Assembly (NCBI RefSeq): GCF_013178945.1
Contig: NZ_JABFDM010000011.1
Location: forward strand, 186,001 to 250,000
Length of the DNA stretch: 64,000 nt
Direction: 5' to 3'
DNA from: Bradyrhizobium aeschynomenes
GTDB taxonomy: Bacteria; Pseudomonadota; Alphaproteobacteria; Rhizobiales; Xanthobacteraceae
Positions 1 to 7,264 of this stretch are shown here, piece by piece (positions within the stretch are counted from its first letter, which is position 1; every line of letters begins with the position of its first letter). The notes under the pieces were generated by a model, which searched no databases, had not been told where the DNA came from, and was given only the letters and a program-made list of their open reading frames with translations. The position numbers and the translations under genes were made by a program.

Positions 1-429
1 GGCGAAGCTCAGCGCCAGCCCGCCCCATTGCGCAGGTCCCAGACGCTCACCCAGGAAGCGGAACGAGCCGAGCGCGACGAAGAACGGTGCGGTGTACAGG
101 AAGACGACGGCCCGCGACGCCGAGGTCAGCAGAAGGCCCTGGTAGATCAGTACGAATTCGAGGCCGAAAAGCGCGCCGGCCACGATGCCGAGCCACAACG
201 TGCCGTCGCGCTCGAACATCTTCACGCCGCGCAGCTGCGCGAAGATCAGCAGCACCGGCAGTGCGCCGGCCGAGCGGAACGTCGCCTGCAGCATCGGCGG
301 CACCTCCGGTAGCGCCAGCTTGATTGCGATCTGGTTGAAGGCCCAGGACAGGCAGAGCACGAGCGTGACGGCAATGGCGCCCGGGCCGAGCGGCCGGGTC
401 GCGGCGGAAGAGGGGGACGTTGCGGACAC
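1..429 (-). CDS. EamA/DMT-family transporter, N-terminal part (runs off the window)
   Basis: Read leftwards from a GTG at 429, the frame stays open to base 1 (143 codons) and is cut by the window edge. The translation has the hydrophobic helices of drug/metabolite transporters: LVLCLSWAFNQIAIKLAL, then FRSAGALPVLLIFAQL, IVAGALFGLEFVLIY and AVVFLYTAPFFVALGSF. The short TAPFFVAL segment and the F(R/L)xGER-like stretch that follows are usual for EamA repeats. These are inner-membrane exporters or permeases of small metabolites; the substrate cannot be told. The GTG start is chosen because a GGGAG lies about 12 bases upstream and no in-frame ATG precedes the first helix; it is not certain. Confidence 0.75.
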   Translation of the reverse strand, partial: MSATSPSSAATRPLGPGAIAVTLVLCLSWAFNQIAIKLALPEVPPMLQATFRSAGALPVLLIFAQLRGVKMFERDGTLWLGIVAGALFGLEFVLIYQGLLLTSASRAVVFLYTAPFFVALGSFRFLGERLGPAQWGGLALSFA

Positions 430-537
430 GAGGGCGTGGGCTCCCGAAAGGGTTTGGTTTTCTTGGACCCCCAGCGCACACGCGGTCAGATTCGTGCGCG
501 AGGATCGGACGAACAACTCGGCCGGCAGCGGCGGTCC

Positions 538-680
538 ACGCCTCTCCCCGCGCGCGGGGAGAGGCCGGATTGCATCATCAGATGCAATCCGGGTGAGGGG
601 GGCTCTCCGCACGTCTGGTGCTCGTGGCTGCCCCTCACCCCAACCCTCTCCCCGTGAAGAACGGGGAGAGGGAGCGCACC
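538..680. repeat. Intergenic inverted-repeat element, family A copy 1
   Basis: The gap between the EamA gene and zur (430-749) holds no gene, but it has three nested hairpins: CCTCTCCCCG/CGGGGAGAGG (541-564), CCGGATTGCATC/GATGCAATCCGG (565-592) and a second CCTCTCCCCG/CGGGGAGAGG near 644-671, followed by GGAGCGCACC. The right half recurs almost exactly, inverted, at 12399-12452. It looks like a REP/BIME-like element. Confidence 0.8.
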
Positions 681-749
681 GTCGCGGCGGCGATAGCTCG
701 AATACGATGATCAGTGGGCGCTGTACACCTTGCGGCGCAGTGACGGATC

Positions 750-1250
750 TCACGCGGCCTTCTGGCAGTGCGCGCAGAGGCCGGTGATCTCGACCACCGA
801 CATCTTCGGCAGGAAGCCGGACGCGGCGGCCGCGCTCTTCAGGCTCTCCGCGATTGGCGCGGCGGGAACCTCACCGACGGCACCGCATTTTTCACAGATC
901 AGGAACGCCACCAGCGCGGTGTGCTCATGATCGTGCGCGCAGGCGAGGAAGGCATTGCGGCTTTCGATGCGGTGCACCAAGCCGTTGGCCATCAGGAACT
1001 CGAGGGCGCGATACACCGTGATCGGTGCCGGTCGCGCGGCCACCTTGGCCAGTTCCTCGATGATCTCATAGGCGCCGAGCGGCCGGTGGCTCGACAGCAG
1101 CGCCTCCAGCACCTGGCGACGCTGCGGCGTGAACTTCTGGCCACGCTGGGCGCAGACGCGCTCGGCATGGTCGAGGGCATCGGCCGCGCAGCGGCCATGA
1201 TCGTGGTCGGGCGGCGGGAAGGTAGGCTTTGCGAGGGTCATTGCCGACAA
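750..1250 (-). CDS. zur: Fur-family zinc uptake regulator (Zur-like)
   Basis: A 166-residue Fur-family repressor. The winged helix covers about residues 35-110, with RGQKFTPQRRQVLEAL at its start and the recognition-helix region APITVYRALEFL. The C-terminal dimerisation half carries the metal-binding pattern: CAHDHEHTALVAFLICEKCG and a terminal GLCAHC, giving the two CxxC pairs of the structural zinc site. A His/Cys-rich N-terminus (HDHGRC) and the HDHEH stretch favour Zur over Fur or Irr. It is expected to repress zinc uptake genes when Zn(II) is replete. It stands alone, with its start 166 bases from the divergent marR gene. No clear Zur box was seen in that gap. Confidence 0.82.
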   Translation of the reverse strand: MSAMTLAKPTFPPPDHDHGRCAADALDHAERVCAQRGQKFTPQRRQVLEALLSSHRPLGAYEIIEELAKVAARPAPITVYRALEFLMANGLVHRIESRNAFLACAHDHEHTALVAFLICEKCGAVGEVPAAPIAESLKSAAAASGFLPKMSVVEITGLCAHCQKAA

Positions 1251-1341
1251 TCTAGCATTTCACAGCCCGCTCGCCAAAGGCCGCGGCGGAGCCATGCATC
1301 TTGAGGGGAACGGATGTGCTCGACGACGCCGTGAAATATTC

Positions 1342-1378
1342 ATAAGCTTGCTTATTATATTCTAGGCTCATTAGAGCC
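1342..1378. promoter_or_regulatory. Two palindromes upstream of the marR efflux operon (candidate operator)
   Basis: An AT-rich promoter-like stretch holds ATAAGC-TT-GCTTAT (1342-1355, perfect) and GGCTC-ATTA-GAGCC (1365-1378, perfect), 38 bases before the marR ATG. MarR dimers usually bind such inverted repeats and repress their own operon, so autoregulation is the likely role. This is inferred from position and symmetry. Confidence 0.55.
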
Positions 1379-1415
1379 AAAGCTTAGTTCCCTCCGTCCA
1401 GAATCGAGACCGGCC

Positions 1416-1895
1416 ATGACCCGCACGTCCGCGGACGTGAATTTCCTGTTTACGCTCGGCGAGCTGCAGCGCCTGATGCGCGCCTATGCCGACAAGGAAG
1501 CCGCGCGGTTCGGCATGACCCGGGCACAATGGGCCGTGCTCGCCAAGGTCGAGCGCAACGAGGGCATGAAGCAGTCCGAGCTCGCCGAGCAGCTGGAGAT
1601 GCAGCCGATCACGCTGACCCGGCTGATCGACAAGATCGCGGATGCCGGGCTGATCGAACGCCGCGGCGACGACACCGACCGCCGGGTCAACCGGCTGTAT
1701 CTGAAGAAGGCCGCCCGTCCGCTGCTCGCCAAGCTCGCGGTGCTGCGCGGCGAGATCACCGAGACTGCGCTGGACGGCATCAGTCCCGCCGATGCCGAGC
1801 GACTGACGGCCCAGCTCGAAGCGATCAAAGAAAACGTGAGAAACGCCCTGCAGTCGCTGTGCGACGAGCAGCGAAAGGAGCAGCGCTATGGCTGA
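1416..1895 (+). CDS. MarR-family transcriptional regulator
   Basis: This 159-residue protein is MarR-sized. The winged helix-turn-helix lies at about residues 35-105: MTRAQWAVLAKVERNEGMKQSELAEQLEMQPITLTRLIDKIADAGLIERR, followed by the DDTDRRVNRLYL wing. It is first in an operon with an HlyD-family adaptor and an EmrB/QacA exporter; its end overlaps the start of hlyD by 8 bases, so the genes are translationally coupled. It most likely represses the efflux operon until an aromatic or lipophilic ligand binds. Two palindromes just upstream are candidate operators. Confidence 0.88.
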   Translation: MTRTSADVNFLFTLGELQRLMRAYADKEAARFGMTRAQWAVLAKVERNEGMKQSELAEQLEMQPITLTRLIDKIADAGLIERRGDDTDRRVNRLYLKKAARPLLAKLAVLRGEITETALDGISPADAERLTAQLEAIKENVRNALQSLCDEQRKEQRYG

Positions 1896-3045
1896 GCCCG
1901 CCCTGAAAATCGCCCCCGACCAGAAGGCCCATCCAGAGGCCGCACCGCCGGCCGCTGCCGCCGAGAAACCGGCCCGTCCGGGGTTCCTGCGACGCTATCG
2001 CCGCACGCTGCTGCTGGTGGTGCTGCCGATCGCCGCCGCCATCGGCGGCCTCGCGCTGTATCTGAACGGCGGCCGCTACGTGACCACCGACGACGCCTAT
2101 GTCGGCGCGCAGAAGGTGCTGATCACGCCGGACATCTCCGGCAAGATCATCAAGGTCGTCGTCAAGGAAGGCCAGCAGGTCCAGAAGGGCGACGAGCTGT
2201 TCGAGATCGATCCCGTGCCCTATCGCCTGGCGGTCGACCAGGCCAAGGCGGCGCTGGCACAGGCACGCACCACCTATGACAACCTCACGGCCAACATCAA
2301 GATCTACGGCCAGATGCTCGACCTCGCGCAGCAGGGCATCGACCTCAAGCAGAAGGATGTCGAGCGCAAGCAGACGCTCGCCAAGAACAATTTCGGCTCG
2401 CAGCTCGACCTCGACAATGCGGCAAACGCCCTGGTGACGGCCGGCGCGCAGGCGCAGTACATCAAACAGCAGCTGTCGAACGCGAAGACGCAGCTGCTCG
2501 GCAATCCCGAGCTGCCGATGGAGCAGTTCCCGCCCTATGTCCAGGCGAAGGCCAAGCTCGACGACGCGCAGCGCGATCTCGACCACACCACGTTGCGCGC
2601 GCCGATGCCGGGCATCGCCACGCAGGTGGACCAGATCCAGCTCGGCCGCTTCGTCACCGCGGGCACGCCGGTGTTCTCGGTGATCGACATCGGCCATCCC
2701 TGGGTCGACGCCAATCCGAAGGAGAGCGATTTCACCTATGTCGCCGTGGGCCAACCGGTCGAGCTCGACGTCGACGCATTCCCGAACCACCGCTTCAAGG
2801 GCACCGTCGGCTCGCTGTCGCCGGGCACCGGCGCGCAGTTCGCGATCCTGCCGCCGCAGAACGCGACCGGCAATTTCGTCAAGGTCGTGCAGCGCGTGCC
2901 CGTCCGCATCTATTTCGACAAGAACGACAAGTTCGTCGGCAGGCTCAAGGCCGGCATGAGCGTCAACGTGTCGATCGATACCGGACATGAACGTACGCTG
3001 GCGGGCCTGCTCGGCTCGGCGCATGCCGCCGACAAGGACGAGTAG
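1888..3045 (+). CDS. emrA: HlyD/EmrA-family membrane fusion protein
   Basis: A 385-residue periplasmic adaptor. A basic cytoplasmic N-terminus leads into one membrane helix (about residues 41-60, TLLLVVLPIAAAIGGLALYL). A biotinyl-lipoyl half-motif follows (DAYVGAQKVLITPDISGKI), then a long alpha-hairpin (about 110-215) and the second lipoyl half (LRAPMPGIATQVDQIQLGRFV), then a beta-barrel with VGQPVELDVDAFPNHRFKGTVGSLSPGTG. This order matches EmrA, which links an inner-membrane MFS pump to an outer-membrane channel. It overlaps marR and sits 6 bases before emrB. No outer-membrane channel gene is nearby, so a TolC-like protein is presumably encoded elsewhere. Confidence 0.9.
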   Translation: MAEPALKIAPDQKAHPEAAPPAAAAEKPARPGFLRRYRRTLLLVVLPIAAAIGGLALYLNGGRYVTTDDAYVGAQKVLITPDISGKIIKVVVKEGQQVQKGDELFEIDPVPYRLAVDQAKAALAQARTTYDNLTANIKIYGQMLDLAQQGIDLKQKDVERKQTLAKNNFGSQLDLDNAANALVTAGAQAQYIKQQLSNAKTQLLGNPELPMEQFPPYVQAKAKLDDAQRDLDHTTLRAPMPGIATQVDQIQLGRFVTAGTPVFSVIDIGHPWVDANPKESDFTYVAVGQPVELDVDAFPNHRFKGTVGSLSPGTGAQFAILPPQNATGNFVKVVQRVPVRIYFDKNDKFVGRLKAGMSVNVSIDTGHERTLAGLLGSAHAADKDE

Positions 3046-3051
3046 CGCACG

Positions 3052-4608
3052 ATGAACGCGCCGGCAGCTTCATCCGCGGTTCCGGGCTTCCGCCGCAACA
3101 TGGTGACGATCTGCGCCATGACGGCGACGATCATGCAGGCGCTCGACACCACCATCGCCAACGTCGCCCTGCCCTACATGCAGGGCACGCTGTCGGCCTC
3201 GACCGACCAGATCAACTGGGTGCTGACGTCCTACATCGTCGCCGCCGCGATCATGACCGCGCCGGTCGGCTGGATCGCCAACCGCTTCGGCCGCAAGCGC
3301 ACCTTCATCGTCTGCTCGGCCGGCTTCACCATTGCGTCCGTCATGTGCGGCCTCGCCCAGGACATCACCCAGATGGTGCTGTTCCGCCTCTTGCAGGGCG
3401 TGTTCGGCGCCGCGCTGGTGCCGCTGTCGCAGGCCGTGATGCTCGACTCCTACGCGCTGCATGAGCGCGCCAAGGCGATGGCGATCTGGGGCATGGGCGT
3501 GATGCTCGGCCCGATCATGGGGCCGTCGCTCGGCGCCTGGCTGACGGAAACCTATTCCTGGCACTGGGTATTCTTCGTCAATTTGCCGTTCGGCGCGGTG
3601 ACCGTGCTCGGGCTGATCGCCTTCATGGAGGAGACCAAGCCGAATGCGGAGCTGACCTTCGACTGGTTCGGCTTCGCCGCGCTCGCCATCGGCATCGGCG
3701 CGCTGCAGATTGCGCTCGACCGCGGCGAGGATCAAGGCTGGCTCGAGAGCAACGAGATCATCATCGAGTTCATCATCGCGGCCGTCGGCTTCTATTATTT
3801 CCTGGCGCATTCGCTGACCACGAAGCGGCCGTTCATCCAGTTCGCGCTGTTCAAGGACCGCAATTTCGTCGGCGGCTGCGTGTTCATGACGGTGATGGGC
3901 CTGGTGCTGTTCTCGACCATGGCGCTGTCCTCGCCCTATCTGCAAAATGTCATCGGCTATCCCATCATCACCGCCGGCGTGCTGCTGGCCACCCGCGGCT
4001 GCGGCACCTTCGTCGCGATGATGCTGGTCGGGCGACTGCTGCGCTACATCGAGGCGCGCACGTTGATCGTGGTGGGACTGTCACTGACGGCGCTGTCGCT
4101 GTTCCAGATGACGGCCTGGACCGACCTGACCGGCGTGCCGGAGATCATCACCATCAGCATCATGCAGGGTTTCGGCTTCGGGCTCGTCTTCGTGCCGCTC
4201 TCGACCGTGGCGTTCTTGACGCTGCCCGGTGAGCTGCGGACCGATGGAACCTCGATGCTGACATTGGTGAGAAATGTCGCAAGCTCGATCGGCATCTCCA
4301 TCGCGATCGCGCAGCTCACCGAGGGAACGCGACGGAATCACGCGATTCTGGTCGAGCACATCAACCCGTTCAATCACGCTTTGCAGATGCCCAACGTGGC
4401 CGGCATGCTGAACCTGTCCACGGATGCCGGGCGCGCGATGGCCGATGCGATGGTCATGGTCCAGGCGCAGATCCTCGCCTTCTCGCACGACTATCAGCTG
4501 GTGATGACGTTCATCCTGGTGTCCATCCCTCTCGCGATCATGATCGGCTCGACTCGCACGGCGCTGCGTCAGCAGTCCGCACCGGCCGATCATGCCGTGA
4601 TGGAGTGA
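3052..4608 (+). CDS. emrB: DHA2-family MFS drug exporter (EmrB/QacA type)
   Basis: A 518-residue polytopic protein of about 14 membrane helices, typical of the 14-TMS DHA2 exporters. Family signs are the opening ALDTTIANVALPYMQGTLSAS, the motif-A loop GWIANRFGRKR, and the motif-C-like stretch GVMLGPIMGPSLGAWL. It uses the proton gradient to export lipophilic or amphipathic toxicants through the HlyD-type partner encoded just upstream. As third gene of the marR operon it should be derepressed together with the adaptor. The substrate is unknown. Confidence 0.92.
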   Translation: MNAPAASSAVPGFRRNMVTICAMTATIMQALDTTIANVALPYMQGTLSASTDQINWVLTSYIVAAAIMTAPVGWIANRFGRKRTFIVCSAGFTIASVMCGLAQDITQMVLFRLLQGVFGAALVPLSQAVMLDSYALHERAKAMAIWGMGVMLGPIMGPSLGAWLTETYSWHWVFFVNLPFGAVTVLGLIAFMEETKPNAELTFDWFGFAALAIGIGALQIALDRGEDQGWLESNEIIIEFIIAAVGFYYFLAHSLTTKRPFIQFALFKDRNFVGGCVFMTVMGLVLFSTMALSSPYLQNVIGYPIITAGVLLATRGCGTFVAMMLVGRLLRYIEARTLIVVGLSLTALSLFQMTAWTDLTGVPEIITISIMQGFGFGLVFVPLSTVAFLTLPGELRTDGTSMLTLVRNVASSIGISIAIAQLTEGTRRNHAILVEHINPFNHALQMPNVAGMLNLSTDAGRAMADAMVMVQAQILAFSHDYQLVMTFILVSIPLAIMIGSTRTALRQQSAPADHAVME

Positions 4609-4809
4609 ACGTTCCCCGCGACGGAAATTGCGTGCGCTGTTCGGACGCAGTGTGCGCGGGATAGCAAAAAGGTGACCGCCACGTGATGGATTTGTAACTT
4701 CAATCCGGCGCGTTTCCGGCTATCTTCTGATCACCCCACTCGGTTCTCTGCGTATGAGTTGCGCGCAGGGACTGCACCTCATGAGCGCCCCACTCGTGAT
4801 GTGCCGGGC

Positions 4810-4860
4810 GGGGGCGGTGGCTCCTCCAGCGCCGCCCCCAGCCCCGGGGCATCCCTTTTC
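4810..4860. terminator. GC-rich hairpin between convergent emrB and flotillin genes
   Basis: GGGGGCGG (4810-4817) pairs with CCGCCCCC (4832-4839). A second small GCCCCGGGGC palindrome and a CTTTTC run follow in the plus direction. It lies between two genes that converge. The T-run is short and 200 bases beyond emrB, so the call is tentative. Confidence 0.35.
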
Positions 4861-4870
4861 ACATTCTGGT

Positions 4871-6568
4871 CTACGGCTTCTGCAGCGGCTCGATCTTCGC
4901 CGGTGCGGCAGCGGGCTTGGCCTCGGTCGCCGGCAGGATCACGCCGGCCAGCGCCTGCACCGGATCGTCGCCGGGCTTGAAGCCGGACTGCACCAGGATC
5001 TCGTCGATCAGGGGCTTCAGCGCATGGACGCGCAGCAGCTCCCCGGCGAGGCCTTCGCCGAAGCCGACATTGCCACCCCCAGCGCCATTGCCGCTGCCGC
5101 CGAAGGCGCCGCCGGTGTGCAGGATCCGCACGTCCTTCAGGTTGGCGATCGGCTTGACCATCTCGCCGAGCGCGGCCGGCATGGTCGCGATGCGCTGCTT
5201 GGCGAGTTCGAAATCGATCACGTTGCTGCCGAGCTTGTTCTGCGCCTCGTTCTTCATCAGGATGACTGCGGCCTCGGCCTCGCCGATCTCGCGCACACCG
5301 ACGGCCTTGATCTTGTTGGCCTCGGCCTCCGCTTCGGCCAGGGTCTTGGCCGCCTCGCCGCGATCGACCGCCGCGCGCTTTTCTGCCTCGGCGGCAACGG
5401 TAATGCCGGTCGAGCGCTGCTCGGCCTCTTTCCGCGCGGCCATCACCGCGGTCTGACGTTCGCGGTCCGCGATCTCGATCGCGCGCGCCGTCGTCACCTT
5501 TTCCTCCGCGGAGACCGCGAGCGCCTCGGCCGCCTTGGCGACTGCACGCGCCTCCGAGGTTTCCTTGCTCTTGGTCGCGATCTGGATGTCGTTGTCCTGG
5601 GTGGCGATCTGGATCTCGCGGTCGGCGTCGGTCTTGCGCCGGTTGATCGCGAGGTTGCTTTCGATGGTCGCCGTCTCTCGCACCTTCAAGGCCTCGGCCT
5701 CGCGCTGGGCGATCTTCTGCTGCGCCTCGATGCGGGCGTTCTCCTCGGTCTGCCACGCCGTCTGGGTCGCACTCGCCACCTCGGCGCGCGTGCTCGCGGT
5801 CTTGTTGGCGATGTCGCGCTCCTGGCTGAGCTCGGCCTCCTTCTTGGTGCGCTCGATCGTCAAGGTGAGCTGGCGCGCCTCGAGATCCTTCTGCGCGATC
5901 GCCACCTCGTTGTCGCGCACGATCGCGTTGCGGTCGCGGCGCCGTGTCTCGGTGACGGTCTTGAGCCGCGTGAGGCCCTCGGCGTCGAAGAAGTTCTCGG
6001 CGTTGAAGAACGAGATGTCGGTCTGGTCGAGCTTGGTCAGCGACACCGATTCCAGCTCCAGGCCGTTCGACTGCACGTCGGCCTCGACGGCGGCCTGCAC
6101 GTGCTTGACGAAATCCGAGCGCTTCTCCTGCAGGTCTAAGAGCTCCATCGTCGCCGCGACCGAGCGCAGGCCGTCGACGAACTTCGCCTCGACCTGGTCG
6201 CGCAGCAATTCGGCATTGTTGGTGACGGCGCCGAGCGTCTGCGCGGCCAGCGCGATCGAGTCCACATCCGGCTTCACCCGCACATAGAACTCGGCGTCGA
6301 TGTCGACGCGCATGCGGTCCTTGGTGATCAGCGAATCTTTCTTCGAACGCTCGACGCGCAGCCGCAGCGTCTTCAGGTTCACGCGCGCGATCGAGTGGAA
6401 GATCGGCAGCACGACCGCGCCGCCGTCGAGCACCACCTTCTTGCCGCCGAGGCCGGTGCGCACGAAGGCCTCGTCGCGGGTGGAGCGGTGATAGAGCACG
6501 GCGAACACCGTGCCGAGGACGACCAGCAGCACGACGCCGATCGAGGCGGGGACAATGAGATCGAACAT
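4871..6568 (-). CDS. yqiK: Flotillin/SPFH-domain membrane scaffold protein (YqiK-like)
   Basis: The 565-residue product starts with a membrane helix (about residues 3-26, LIVPASIGVVLLVVLGTVFAVLYHR) and an SPFH/band-7 domain (about 30-230, with FVRTGLGGKKVVLDGGAVVLP). A long Ala/Glu-rich heptad region (about 240-480) follows, as in eukaryotic flotillins and YqiK. The C-terminus is Gly-rich (GGAFGGSGNGAGGGNVGFG). Flotillins oligomerise into scaffolds that organise fluid membrane domains. The ATG at 6568 is preferred because it begins directly at the membrane helix and lies 8 bases after the stop of the YqiJ-like gene; upstream codons would overlap that gene. It is the last gene of a three-gene operon with the YqiJ-like and PspA-like genes. 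Confidence 0.9.
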   Translation of the reverse strand: MFDLIVPASIGVVLLVVLGTVFAVLYHRSTRDEAFVRTGLGGKKVVLDGGAVVLPIFHSIARVNLKTLRLRVERSKKDSLITKDRMRVDIDAEFYVRVKPDVDSIALAAQTLGAVTNNAELLRDQVEAKFVDGLRSVAATMELLDLQEKRSDFVKHVQAAVEADVQSNGLELESVSLTKLDQTDISFFNAENFFDAEGLTRLKTVTETRRRDRNAIVRDNEVAIAQKDLEARQLTLTIERTKKEAELSQERDIANKTASTRAEVASATQTAWQTEENARIEAQQKIAQREAEALKVRETATIESNLAINRRKTDADREIQIATQDNDIQIATKSKETSEARAVAKAAEALAVSAEEKVTTARAIEIADRERQTAVMAARKEAEQRSTGITVAAEAEKRAAVDRGEAAKTLAEAEAEANKIKAVGVREIGEAEAAVILMKNEAQNKLGSNVIDFELAKQRIATMPAALGEMVKPIANLKDVRILHTGGAFGGSGNGAGGGNVGFGEGLAGELLRVHALKPLIDEILVQSGFKPGDDPVQALAGVILPATEAKPAAAPAKIEPLQKP

Positions 6569-6576
6569 GACAGAGA

Positions 6577-7242
6577 TCACTTTCTGGACGAGGAGTCCGG
6601 TTGTGACGGGACGAGTTCGTCGACAGCTGCGATCGCGATGAAGCGGCCGTCCTTGCGGTCGACGAGAAGAACCAATGCGCCCACCGGCAGCGGCGGCGAG
6701 CCCGGCGCGGCCGAGGCGGTCACCGCGTGCCAATTGCCATGGACGTCCTTGACGCGGACGCGGCCGGGCAGTCCGCCATCGAGCGGGCCGACCGCGACCT
6801 CGCCGGTGCGGCCGACCAGATCGGAGAGGCCGACCGCGTAGCTCTCGTCCTGGGGAATGAGCCGTGCGGCGTAACGCGTCGAGCTCCGCAGCATCGGCAC
6901 GGTGGCGATCGCGGCAAGCACGCCTGCGGCCGAGGCCGGCAGCGGCAACGCGAGCAGCCGGGCGACATCCTGGATGAGGAAGCCGGTGATCGAGAAGATG
7001 CCGAGCCCGAGCAGGATGCAGATCATCAGCGGCACGCCGCCGACATTAATCCATGACAGCACCTGGCCGATGCTGGTGCTGTTGCCGTCGTGCCCGAGAT
7101 CGACGGTCTGGCCGAGCAGCTCGCTGACCGACAGGCCGATCAGCATCGAGCCGACCTCGACGCCGCCAACCAGCACGATCATCACGGCGGCGACCGCGAA
7201 CGGCCGCACCTCGGGCTGCATGAAATGCTCGATGATGGTCAT
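6577..7242 (-). CDS. yqiJ: YqiJ/OB-fold (NfeD-like) membrane protein
   Basis: A 221-residue protein with about three membrane helices in its first half (near residues 14-36, 65-88 and 95-118) and a soluble C-terminal beta-barrel (about 145-210: LVGRTGEVAVGPLDGGLPGRVRVKDVHGNWHAVTA, then GALVLLVDRKDGRFIAIA). This is the YqiJ layout, in which an NfeD-like OB domain partners a flotillin. It is encoded 8 bases before the YqiK-like gene and 22 bases after the PspA-like gene, in one direction. A role in assembling or positioning the flotillin scaffold is inferred from family pairing. Confidence 0.85.
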   Translation of the reverse strand: MTIIEHFMQPEVRPFAVAAVMIVLVGGVEVGSMLIGLSVSELLGQTVDLGHDGNSTSIGQVLSWINVGGVPLMICILLGLGIFSITGFLIQDVARLLALPLPASAAGVLAAIATVPMLRSSTRYAARLIPQDESYAVGLSDLVGRTGEVAVGPLDGGLPGRVRVKDVHGNWHAVTASAAPGSPPLPVGALVLLVDRKDGRFIAIAAVDELVPSQPDSSSRK

Positions 7243-7264
7243 GGGACGGTGCGCCCCTGCCCGC

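Noticed and set aside
1825..3024. Long open frame antisense to the HlyD-family gene
   Set aside because: It is a by-product of high GC: the protein is Arg/His/Asp-rich low-complexity sequence, and the sense strand has clear domains and coupling to emrB.
4754..6139. Open frame antisense to the flotillin gene
   Set aside because: Leu/Gly/Arg repeats mirror the coiled coil codons of the flotillin; no independent support or SD sequence.
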